From: UBA1724 sp016302315
GTDB taxonomy: Bacteria; Verrucomicrobiota; Lentisphaeria; Oligosphaerales; Oligosphaeraceae
Length of the DNA: 6,099 nucleotides
Direction of reading: 5' to 3'
Assembly (NCBI GenBank): GCA_016302315.1
Contig: JAEDNW010000135.1
Span: 1-6,099 of the forward strand
Shown: piece by piece, positions 1 to 5,965 of the stretch
Position numbering within the stretch: position 1 is the stretch's first letter
Layout of the letters: the number at the start of each line of letters is the position of its first letter
Notes under the pieces: model-generated
Seen by the model: only the letters and a program-made list of their open reading frames with translations
Databases searched by the model: none
What the model was told of the DNA's origin: nothing
Program-made: the position numbers and the translations under genes

Positions 1-1267
1 GGGGGACGATCTCCGCCTGGGCGGGGGAGAGTTCTTTCTGCATCATCTGGGCCAGATATTCGGCGATGTCCGCCTGCCGGTGATCCACATCCTCCTCCCG
101 CTCGGAAAGCTGACGGAGAATCTTCCGGTTCTTCTCATCGTTGTGGCCATAGATCCGGAGGGCCGCGTCCGCCATGGCGCAGGCGTTCTTCAGCATGGAG
201 CGCAAAGCCGCGGTGGTCTGGGTGAGGGCGATGGCCGGATTCTGGAGGAGATGGGGTTCCAGCCGACGGTATTGGATCTCATCGGCCTTGGCGGGGAGAA
301 TGGCCTCGCAAAGGCGGGCCAGCATGGGGATGATGGGGATGAGGATCAGGGTGGTGGCCAGATTGAAGAGGGTGTGGGCGTTGGCGATCTGCCGGGGGAG
401 AGGAGCGCTTCCGCAGAGTTTCTCCAGGCAGAAGAAGAAGAGGGGCTTTCCCTGGATGATGACGTAGAAGCTGGCGAAGGTCAGGATGACGCCGATGAGG
501 TTGAAGAGGGTGTGGGCCATGGCCGCCTGCTTGGCCACCCGATTCGCGGGGAGGGCGGCCAGCTGGGCGGTGATGGTGGTGCCGATGTTGGAGCCCATGA
601 CCAGGGCCACCGCGGTGTAGAGGTCAATCATGCCGTTGAAGGCCAAGGCGATGATGACCCCGCTGGCCGCAGAACTGCTCTGGATGAGGAAGGTGGCCGC
701 CATGCCCACGGCCACGGCCCCCAGGGCCGCCCCCGGCGGAATGATGCCATGCTCCGGAGGACAGGCAAAATACTGGAAGGCCTTCATGAAGGAGGGAAGT
801 TTGCTCAACTCCTTCAATTCCCCGCTCATCATGTTCAGCCCCAGGAACAAGAAGCCGAACCCCATGATGGTCAGACCCCAGAAGGAGAGGGCCCGGCTCT
901 TCTGAAGCCATAGCAGCATCCCCAGGAACAGGGCCGGCATCACCAGCCACTGGATGTTGAAGGCCACCAGCTGGGCAGTGATGGTGGTGCCAATGTTGGC
1001 TCCGAATATAATGCCGATGGATTGCACAAGGGTGAGAAGACCGGCGTTCACAAAGCCAATGACCATCACGGTGCTGGCGCTGGAAGACTGAATGACGCAG
1101 GTGACCACCGCCCCGGAGAGGATCGCCACAAACCGGTTGGCGGAAAAGACCTTGAGGATGGAACGCATCCGATCCCCCGCCGAATGGTGGAGACCGTCGC
1201 TCATGAGTTTCATGCCATACATGAAAATGGCAAGGCCGCCGAATACGTGAAATAAAGAAAGAAGCAT
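1..1267 (-). CDS. Na+/phosphate cotransporter family protein (NptA/PF02690 type), 3' end beyond the window
   Basis: This inner-membrane carrier is predicted to move inorganic phosphate coupled to sodium. Reading the minus strand from the ATG at 1267 gives 422 uninterrupted codons to the left edge, with no stop. The N-terminus carries the family signature around GMKLMSDGL (residues 18-26). Two inverted-topology repeats are visible: QSSSAST (60-66) followed by GANIGTTITAQ (89-99), and QSSSAAS (196-202) followed by GSNIGTTITAQ (225-235). The QSSS motifs line the substrate site in this family. AHTLFN occurs twice (251-256 and 297-302). Hydrophobic segments run through about residue 325. From about 335 the sequence becomes hydrophilic and helical (for example KILRQLSEREEDVDHRQAD), matching the PhoU-like cytoplasmic tail of bacterial members. 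Family members are commonly 540-600 residues, so roughly a quarter is missing beyond the edge. I chose this start because it fits the family N-terminus, although no Shine-Dalgarno precedes it. The family is clear; whether it imports or exports phosphate, or carries another anion, is not shown. Confidence 0.95.
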   Translation of the reverse strand, partial: MLLSLFHVFGGLAIFMYGMKLMSDGLHHSAGDRMRSILKVFSANRFVAILSGAVVTCVIQSSSASTVMVIGFVNAGLLTLVQSIGIIFGANIGTTITAQLVAFNIQWLVMPALFLGMLLWLQKSRALSFWGLTIMGFGFLFLGLNMMSGELKELSKLPSFMKAFQYFACPPEHGIIPPGAALGAVAVGMAATFLIQSSSAASGVIIALAFNGMIDLYTAVALVMGSNIGTTITAQLAALPANRVAKQAAMAHTLFNLIGVILTFASFYVIIQGKPLFFFCLEKLCGSAPLPRQIANAHTLFNLATTLILIPIIPMLARLCEAILPAKADEIQYRRLEPHLLQNPAIALTQTTAALRSMLKNACAMADAALRIYGHNDEKNRKILRQLSEREEDVDHRQADIAEYLAQMMQKELSPAQAEIVP

Positions 1268-1270
1268 ATC

Positions 1271-1348
1271 TCGTTTGTCGTTACGGAAGATTCCTGCCGT
1301 GACTTGGGCTCTAGATTCCCGTCACGGCACCTACCGTAAGACAAACGA
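1271..1348 (-). promoter_or_regulatory. Two-helix inverted repeat in the 5' leader of the Na/Pi cotransporter gene
   Basis: The outer arms are 1271-1286 and 1334-1348; they pair over 15 bp with a single bulged base. An asymmetric internal loop (8 and 4 bases) leads to a perfect 9-bp inner stem, 1295-1303 with 1321-1329. A further GGG/CCC pairing is possible inside the 17-base terminal loop. On the transporter mRNA the structure ends 3 bases before the AUG at 1267, so it covers the place where a ribosome-binding site would lie; no Shine-Dalgarno is seen there. Neither side has a run of T/U, so it is not a standard intrinsic terminator. I infer a cis-acting RNA controlling translation or transcript stability. 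A palindromic mobile element or a protein operator is also possible. I do not recognise it as a known riboswitch class. Confidence 0.5.
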
Positions 1349-1408
1349 TGGGGGCGGCAAAACCCCTAACCAAAAACTAATGGAATACTCATAGACACTG
1401 ACGCTTCA

Positions 1409-1484
1409 ACACAGAGGGCACGGAGGGGAAACAGGTCAGCCAGGTCAGGCCCGGCAAGCCGGGCACACAGAGAGCACAGAGAGG
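1409..1484. repeat. Pair of ACACAGAG-type direct repeats
   Basis: ACACAGAGGGCACGGAGG (1409-1426) and ACACAGAGAGCACAGAGAGG (1465-1484) are diverged direct copies 56 bases apart. Each is itself made of two CACAGAG or CACGGAG half-units. Between them lies a 7-base repeat, CAGGTCA, at 1432-1438 and 1441-1447. From memory, CACAGAG/CACGGAG strings are a recurrent dispersed intergenic repeat in many environmental bacteria and often sit beside genes for small GxxExxY proteins (PDDEXK_3-like). No such gene is present here, so this looks like an orphan copy. The repeats are seen directly; the family link is recollection. Confidence 0.5.
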
Positions 1485-1547
1485 CGGGACCTGCCCCCCC
1501 GCACGTCCCGCCCTGGGATTGACAGAAAATCCCCCCTGTCTGGGGGG
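1449..1547. other. Run of three GC-rich stem-loops
   Basis: Three separate inverted repeats lie in a row. The first pairs GCCCGG with CCGGGC around CAAG (1449-1464). The second pairs GGCGGGAC (1483-1490) with GTCCCGCC (1505-1512) around a C-rich 14-base loop. The third pairs six C (1531-1536) with six G (1542-1547) around TGTCT, and a second G6 run follows at 1550-1555. None is followed by a T-tract on either strand, so they are not typical intrinsic terminators. They may mark the 3' end of the upstream transcript or belong to the same repeat class as the array at 1560-1738. Confidence 0.45.
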
Positions 1548-1559
1548 AAGGGGGGAGAA

Positions 1560-1738
1560 TCCTCCTGAACCCCGGCAGGGGTGGGAGGATCGCTAGACGG
1601 GGGTGCAGGGAGGCCCAAAGGGCCGACCGAAACCCCCGGCAAGGCCCAAATCGACTCCGAACCCCGTAGGGGTGGCAGGCCAGGCCTTTGCGACGGGGGT
1701 GAAGCGTAGCGCAACCCCCGGCACCTGCGGCCCTCCCC
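1560..1738. repeat. Diverged two-copy tandem array of hairpin modules
   Basis: Two units share the same order of parts. Each opens with an ACCCC-loop-GGGGT hairpin preceded by GA (1567-1582, loop GGCA; and 1659-1673, loop GTA). Each continues with a CGGGGGT...ACCCCCG hairpin (1598-1604 with 1632-1638; and 1694-1700 with 1714-1720) followed by GC. The units start 92 bases apart. In unit 1 the first hairpin is extended by TCCTCC (1560-1565) with GGAGGA (1584-1589), and the second encloses GGCCC-AAA-GGGCC (1612-1624). In unit 2 the inner stem is GCG-TAG-CGC (1704-1712). Sequence between stems has drifted while the stems are kept, which suggests the folding matters or that two related dispersed elements inserted here. 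This is not a CRISPR array. Confidence 0.55.
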
Positions 1739-1774
1739 AGAACACACAGGCGCTCTTCGCATTTTCAGGCGTGA

Positions 1775-4700
1775 TCAGCGGAGTTGGGAGAGAGGGGTCA
1801 GGATTTCCAGAACGAGTTCCTGGGCCGTAGCCGAGGTCGCCGCTCCCAGGGGATCCCCATCTAAAAAGAACTCCAAGGCATCGGAAAGTCCGTCTCCATC
1901 TTGGTCTCCCATGCCGTTTTGGTGAAGTCCTGAGAAATGGGTGATTTCCCATCCATCCAGGAGTTCGTCTGCGTCTTGATCGGGAGAAAGGGGGTTGGTT
2001 CCCAGAATGAGGACTTCCCACCCATCGGAGAGTCCGTCACCGTCCGTATCGGGAGCCTCCCCATCAGTCTCGTACAAAAACTCCAGCCAGTTGGAGAGAC
2101 CATCTCCATCCATGTCCCCCTGGGCATCTTCGGGAGCTTCAGGATTCAATCCCAGCTCTTCCTCCCATTCGTCAGGGAGCATATCCCCGTCCCGGTCCAC
2201 GTACTTCAGGAGACGCGCCTGTCCGATCTCCAGACCTTGGGAGGGGTGCAGGGAGAGCCAGGCGCCTGGCAGAGAAGCCATGCCGGGAACCTGCGCCGCC
2301 TCAAAAGCAGCGGGATGCCAAAGGCCATTGGTCACATGCTCTCCCAAGGCGAACCGAAGTCCCTCTTCTCCCTGGGAGAACCCCATGGGGCTTCCGGGAA
2401 CCAGACAGAAGGAATGTTCCCTTCCCTCTCCGTCGGTGAAATACACCCAGAGAGAGAAGGGAGTCGTGGACCGGAGAGTCAAAAAGAGCTTCTGGTTCGC
2501 CAAAGAATCTGCAGGAAAGAAAAGCCACCCCTCCCTCTCCTGCCATTCCACCGCGGTGCATTCGTAGGAATATCGGCCACAGGCGCTGCGCAAGGCAGGG
2601 AAGAGGGGATCCATGTCAAATTCCACTTCCGTCCCGTCCTCCACTCCATCCCCGTCCGTATCGGGATGTGCCATTTCCGTCCCATAGAGAAGGAGTTCCT
2701 CCCGGTTGGTCAAGCCATCCCCGTCCAGATCCTGATCGCCATCTTCTCCGTTGGCGGGATCGAGGCCGCATAGAAGCTCCTGTCCATCGGAAATGCCATC
2801 TCCATCGCTATCGGGCATCCCGGCACTGCATCCATGGAGGAACTCGTCGAGATTGGGGAGGCCATCCCCATCCAAGTCCCCTTCTCCATCCTTTTCCAGG
2901 GGATTCAGTCCTTGAGCCGTCTCCCATCCATCGGGCATTCCGTCTCCGTCCGTGTCGAAGCGATCCGCGCAGGTGCCCAGGAGGTATTCCTCCCGATTGG
3001 TCAAGCCATCCTGGTCATTGTCCTCTCCGGGGAGGAGATCGCCGCCGTGAAGTCTTTCGTAGGTGTCGGAGATGTCATCCCCGTCTTGATCGACATATTC
3101 ATCGCATCCCATATCCGGCGCCACGCCTGCAGGGCGAGGAGTTCCGTGGAGGTCCACTGGGGAGGAAAGGACAGGGTCGGCGGCGTCCAGACACGGCGAA
3201 TCGGGCAGCAGGATTCCTTCGCCGGTGGTCTTCGGGGGGAGGAAGAGATTCCCCGCCTGGGGGAAGAAATCCAGGCATTGGGGGAGACAAGAAGATTCGG
3301 CAGTCAGGGTGCCGCTGGAGAGCGCGGGCAGCAGCCCCGTCACAATGCTGTTGCGGAGAGACAAGCTTCCCTGCCCCTGCGCTACAAGAGAAGAGGCGTC
3401 GGAGACGGGGTTGCCCAGCAGGGTGCAATGGAGCAACGTCCCCTGCCCCCCTGAGGCCAGAACCACTTCCGGCGCGCTACCCTGGCTTTCCCGGCCATCC
3501 AGCAGGCAATTCTCCATGGTCATCCAGGGCGCCTCACCGTTTCCTGAGTAGGAACTCCCCTGCACAACGATCCCGTTTCCCACATTTCCTTGATTTCCCC
3601 GCAAGACGCATTGGCGCAGAAGTGTCTCTCCTCCATCCTGGAGGATGGCCCCCGCCGCCACAGCCTGATTCCCCTCAAAATGACACTGCTCCAAGCGAAC
3701 CTGGGAGGATTGCAGGAGAAGAGCCCCCGCATTGACTGCAGAACCGGAAATTTCCCCCTGGACTTTGTTTTCGGCAAAGCGGCAGTCCACAAGGGTCAGG
3801 CGAGATTCCCGGGCCAGAATGGGCGCACTCTCGTCCCCCCCCTCCCAATAACTTGCCTGTTGTCCATTGCCCCAGTCCATCACCACCCGCTGCCCAGAGA
3901 TGTTTCCCTCGAAACCGCAATCCCGGAGGGAAAGGGAAGCACCCTCCAGATGAATGGCAATTCCCCCATTGTCCCGATACCCGTTGCGCAGAGTCACTCC
4001 CTCGAGAGAGCAAAAAGAGGGTTCTCCATGGGAGAGAGAAAGCATGGGCCCCGCCCCCTCCAGGTCTATGATGGTTCCTTCCCTTCCCCTCTGGCCAAGA
4101 ATGCGAATCGGCATGCCCTGGAAGTCTACGCCGCGGTTGGCCGCTCCTCCATAGATCCCGGGAGCAAGGAGAACCACGCCTTCTCCCATGGATTGCCTGG
4201 CGAGCGCCACGCCCCGGGAGATAGTCTCCACGGCATCGTCCTGTCCCGAACCATCCTTTGCGTCATCCCCCAGACTCCCGTCCACGTAAATGCGTCGCGT
4301 GTGCCTCAAAGGAGAGTATCCCGCCTCCACCTCCTCGCCGTCCGCAAGGCCATCCCCGTCTGTGTCTGCCCGCCCAAGATCCGTCCCCAGCAGAAATTCC
4401 TGGAGATTCGAGAGTCCATCCCCGTCTTCATCCTCGCCAGGAAGCACCCCCTCCTCCCCTTCCAGGAGATCCGGAATGCCATCCTCGTCGTCATCCAGGA
4501 ACTCATGGCATCCCATGTCCGGGGCGCTCCCTGCAGGGCGGAGGACTCCCAGCAAATCCCGGGAACTGCCGGAAGGGTCCGCGCTTCCGGCATCCCTGGC
4601 GGGAGAAAGGGAAGTCAGAAAGCCGGCGGGGGTGAGAAGAGGATCCTTCTGAAGGTTGCCAGTCCCATAGTCCGTCAGGGATTGAGGGCTGCAGCAGAAA

Positions 4701-5965
4701 TCTGCCTCAAGGAGGCCGGCATTGCCCAAGGAAAAAGAGCCATCCAGAATACAATTCCGCCATTCTCCCTGCCCTTCCAGCCGGAGAAGGCTCCTTCCCC
4801 CTGCCATGCCCGCCAGGAAGGTGCAATGAACCGCCTGGAGAGAACTTCCCGAGGAAACCAGGCATTCCGTAGGAAGGGATTGCAACGCTCCACTTCCTGA
4901 CGAAATCGGTATCGTGGCGTTGTCACGGAAAAGGCAATCGGAAAGCTCCACTTCCGACGGGACCTCCCTGTATTCCCAGTTCTCTTCCTCAAGATACCAC
5001 AGGCTGCGCAAGACCAAGGCCGCTCCGTTCCGGGAAAGGTTTCCCGTGAAAAGACATTGGTCAAAGGAGGCGGACGCCCCGGAAAGAAGCACCGCCCCCG
5101 CATCATACCCCCCGTTGCCACGAAAGACACAGGCGGACACCGCCACTGTCCCTCCCAATGACACGTTGAGGGCGCCGACATTTCCCGCTGTCTCGCCGCT
5201 GCCATGCCCCAAAGGCGCAGATTCATTGTCCTCAAATTGACACCCTGAAATCACCCCAGACCCACCCTCTACGAACAAAGCGGCCGTGGAAAAACCGTCT
5301 TGCCAATACTCCTGAACGCTCCCGTCCCCATTTTCATAACAAACCCGATGACCGCCACGGTTGTCCCGGAAGATGCAGTTCCTCACCTCCAAAGAGGCTC
5401 CGGACAGGAAAATCGCCGTTCCCTCAGAGGCGGCATATCCATGGCATAGGGTGAGCCCGTCAACACGACTGGCCAGGGTCTCTCCTCTGTGCAAGGAGAG
5501 AAATCGCCCCGACTCTCCCAAGTCCACAACGGTCTCCTCCGCCCCCATGAGGGAGCGGATCTTGATGTCGTCCCCCTGAAAGTCCAATCCCCGGTTCTGG
5601 GGGCCGGCATACACCCCCGGCGAAACCAGGATGACATTCTCCTTCGCGGAATCCCGGGGGACGGACAGCGCTCCCGCAAAGGTCCTCTTGGCACAATCCG
5701 GAGACAGCCCGCTATTCCCGTCGTCCCCATTCACCCCATCCAGATACACCGCCGCCGTAAACGCCCCCACGGTGAAGCCACACTCCGCCTCCCAAGCATC
5801 GTCCAATCCATCCCCGTCCATGTCCTCCCCAAGCAAGGGAAGGGAGAAGAGAAAAAAAAGGGAAAGACAAAGCGGCAGTATTCCAACATCTATCGACCAC
5901 AAAGTCCTGCCGAAAGATTGTCTATCATCTGCATGGGAATTTCTCTGTGAAAATCTATCCTTCAT
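1775..5965 (-). CDS. Giant secreted beta-helix protein with choice-of-anchor-Q-like modules and TSP3 calcium repeats
   Basis: From the ATG at 5965 this encodes 1396 residues, ending in TGA at 1777-1775. After a signal peptide (h-region about residues 29-45) come a TSP3 motif (48-59), beta-helix 1 (about 74-489), three TSP3 motifs (491-545), beta-helix 2 (about 560-957), seven TSP3 motifs (959-1113), an unrecognised domain (about 1122-1254) and five TSP3 motifs (1257-1365). Helix rungs carry C-x-F-x-x-N motifs (CIFRDN, CQFEDN, CGFEGN) and GA(I/V/L) turns, as in polymorphic outer-membrane-type repeats. Each helix ends in a choice-of-anchor-Q-like pattern (SPCLDA at 923-928 to PDMGCDEY at 950-957). 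The protein probably works outside the cell, binding Ca2+ through 16 Asp-rich loops; adhesion or glycan binding is inference. Alternative starts are ATG at 6010 and TTG at 6031; I prefer 5965 for the signal-peptide geometry and an AGGA 12 bases upstream. An in-frame TGA at 6094-6092 rules out longer forms. Confidence 0.9.
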   Translation of the reverse strand: MKDRFSQRNSHADDRQSFGRTLWSIDVGILPLCLSLFFLFSLPLLGEDMDGDGLDDAWEAECGFTVGAFTAAVYLDGVNGDDGNSGLSPDCAKRTFAGALSVPRDSAKENVILVSPGVYAGPQNRGLDFQGDDIKIRSLMGAEETVVDLGESGRFLSLHRGETLASRVDGLTLCHGYAASEGTAIFLSGASLEVRNCIFRDNRGGHRVCYENGDGSVQEYWQDGFSTAALFVEGGSGVISGCQFEDNESAPLGHGSGETAGNVGALNVSLGGTVAVSACVFRGNGGYDAGAVLLSGASASFDQCLFTGNLSRNGAALVLRSLWYLEEENWEYREVPSEVELSDCLFRDNATIPISSGSGALQSLPTECLVSSGSSLQAVHCTFLAGMAGGRSLLRLEGQGEWRNCILDGSFSLGNAGLLEADFCCSPQSLTDYGTGNLQKDPLLTPAGFLTSLSPARDAGSADPSGSSRDLLGVLRPAGSAPDMGCHEFLDDDEDGIPDLLEGEEGVLPGEDEDGDGLSNLQEFLLGTDLGRADTDGDGLADGEEVEAGYSPLRHTRRIYVDGSLGDDAKDGSGQDDAVETISRGVALARQSMGEGVVLLAPGIYGGAANRGVDFQGMPIRILGQRGREGTIIDLEGAGPMLSLSHGEPSFCSLEGVTLRNGYRDNGGIAIHLEGASLSLRDCGFEGNISGQRVVMDWGNGQQASYWEGGDESAPILARESRLTLVDCRFAENKVQGEISGSAVNAGALLLQSSQVRLEQCHFEGNQAVAAGAILQDGGETLLRQCVLRGNQGNVGNGIVVQGSSYSGNGEAPWMTMENCLLDGRESQGSAPEVVLASGGQGTLLHCTLLGNPVSDASSLVAQGQGSLSLRNSIVTGLLPALSSGTLTAESSCLPQCLDFFPQAGNLFLPPKTTGEGILLPDSPCLDAADPVLSSPVDLHGTPRPAGVAPDMGCDEYVDQDGDDISDTYERLHGGDLLPGEDNDQDGLTNREEYLLGTCADRFDTDGDGMPDGWETAQGLNPLEKDGEGDLDGDGLPNLDEFLHGCSAGMPDSDGDGISDGQELLCGLDPANGEDGDQDLDGDGLTNREELLLYGTEMAHPDTDGDGVEDGTEVEFDMDPLFPALRSACGRYSYECTAVEWQEREGWLFFPADSLANQKLFLTLRSTTPFSLWVYFTDGEGREHSFCLVPGSPMGFSQGEEGLRFALGEHVTNGLWHPAAFEAAQVPGMASLPGAWLSLHPSQGLEIGQARLLKYVDRDGDMLPDEWEEELGLNPEAPEDAQGDMDGDGLSNWLEFLYETDGEAPDTDGDGLSDGWEVLILGTNPLSPDQDADELLDGWEITHFSGLHQNGMGDQDGDGLSDALEFFLDGDPLGAATSATAQELVLEILTPLSQLR
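1847..2200 (-). repeat. C-terminal TSP3-type calcium-binding block (five motifs)
   Basis: Motifs begin at residues 1257 (DRDGDMLPDEWE), 1284 (DMDGDGLSNWLE), 1306 (DTDGDGLSDGWE), 1329 (DQDADELLDGWE) and 1354 (DQDGDGLSDALE). The fourth has Ala and Glu where Gly usually stands, so its loop may bind Ca2+ weakly. After this block only about 31 residues remain before the stop, ending LVLEILTPLSQLR. They show no LPxTG, no PEP-CTERM motif, no hydrophobic anchor with a basic tail, and no clear outer-membrane barrel. Confidence 0.8.
2204..2602 (-). other. Unrecognised domain between two TSP3 blocks
   Basis: Residues 1122-1254 break the Asp-rich pattern with a stretch rich in Trp, Phe, Leu and Ser, for example GWLFFPADSLANQKLFLTL and PFSLWVYFTDGEGREHSF. 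The alternating hydrophobic residues and Gly-rich turns suggest a compact beta-sandwich. It contains three cysteines (CGRYSYEC near its start and FCL further on). I cannot assign it to a family. Its position amid rod-like calcium repeats makes a ligand-binding or carbohydrate-binding role a reasonable guess only. Confidence 0.5.
2603..3088 (-). repeat. TSP3-type calcium-binding repeat block (seven motifs)
   Basis: Seven D-x-D-x-D-x-x-x-[DN]-x-x-E motifs occur at residues 959, 982, 1004, 1030, 1052, 1079 and 1102, spaced 22-27 residues apart. Two flavours alternate: DxDxDGL(S/T/P)N..E, which in two of its three copies leads into an LLGT or LLYGT turn, and D(T/S)DGDGxxDGxE. Such loops bind Ca2+ in thrombospondin type 3 repeats and stiffen into a rod on binding. 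The repeated code also leaves 15-bp exact DNA repeats, for example at 2706-2720 and 2997-3011. Confidence 0.85.
2903..4291 (-). repeat. Internal duplication copy 2: beta-helix, Q-like tail and TSP3 motifs
   Basis: This segment covers residues 559-1021, opening at IYVDGSLGDDAKDGSG. It matches copy 1 step by step: GIYGGAANRGVDFQG, IIDLEG, NGYR, EGASLSLRDC-FEGN, SYWEGG, PRPAGVAPDMGCDEY, PGEDNDQDGLTNREEYLLGT, and DTDGDGMPDGWE. The openings lie about 486 residues apart. Identity is patchy, high in tails and turns and low in mid-rungs, so the duplication looks old. Confidence 0.8.
4301..5749 (-). repeat. Internal duplication copy 1: beta-helix, Q-like tail and TSP3 motifs
   Basis: This segment covers residues 73-555, opening at YLDGVNGDDGNSG and closing after the TSP3 motif DTDGDGLADGEE. 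Landmarks shared with copy 2, in the same order, are GVY-GPQNRGLDFQG, a VVDLG step, HGYA, SGASLEVRNC-FRDN, a YWQDG segment, the tail LRPAGSAPDMGC-EF, PGEDEDGDGLSN-QEFLLGT, and then the DTDGDG motif. The conserved order points to duplication of one whole ancestral module rather than chance rung similarity. Confidence 0.8.
5828..5965 (-). other. Predicted signal peptide coding segment of the large secreted protein
   Basis: The first 46 residues comprise a basic, polar n-region (MKDRFSQR...GRTLWS) and a strongly hydrophobic core (ILPLCLSLFFLFSLPLL, residues 29-45), followed immediately by GED and the first Asp-rich calcium motif. Cleavage near Gly46/Glu47 is plausible, but the site lacks a textbook Ala-x-Ala. 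This is Sec-type export by inference. The segment is clearly more AT-rich than the rest of the gene and includes a run of eight T on the coding strand (5852-5859). Confidence 0.65.

Larger units (their letters stand above)
1268..1774. other. Gene-free intergenic region rich in inverted repeats
   Basis: These 507 bases separate the two minus-strand genes. The short reading frames crossing them (for example 1445-1762 minus and 1603-1830 plus) are low-complexity Pro/Gly/Arg products of GC-rich repeats, with no recognisable domain, so I call no gene. Positions 1360-1405 are comparatively AT-rich and are the likeliest place for the transporter promoter. A minus-strand TTGAAG at 1404-1409 is a possible -35 box, but no good -10 box follows it. 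No hairpin with a U-tract was found after the stop at 1775, so no intrinsic terminator can be assigned to the large gene. The individual repeats are listed separately. Confidence 0.7.

Noticed and set aside
80..913. Open plus-strand frame of 277 codons
   Set aside because: It is antisense to the Na/Pi transporter, with Gly/Glu/Asp-rich composition typical of a shadow frame; the minus-strand frame matches a known family throughout.
1694..1720. Intrinsic terminator of the large gene
   Set aside because: The CGGGGGT/ACCCCCG hairpin is strong, but the minus-strand sequence after it (TCGCAAAGG) has no U-tract.
1560..1738. CRISPR array
   Set aside because: There are only two diverged units, themselves palindromic and with internal hairpins, and no regular spacers or cas genes.
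1445..2021. Minus-strand and plus-strand short frames across the intergenic repeats (1445-1762, 1593-2021, 1603-1830)
   Set aside because: They are low-complexity translations of GC-rich inverted repeats; two of them run into the large gene in another frame.
1847..2200. Dockerin domain at the C-terminus
   Set aside because: The Asp-rich loops recur at 22-27 residues in more than a dozen copies with the DTDGDGxxDGxE pattern of TSP3 repeats; no dockerin pair of F-hand helices or cellulosomal partner is visible.
2668..4900. Long plus-strand frames (2668-3735 and 3590-4900)
   Set aside because: They are antisense to the beta-helix gene and rich in Arg, Pro and Ser without domain signatures; the minus-strand frame is continuous and shows clear repeats.
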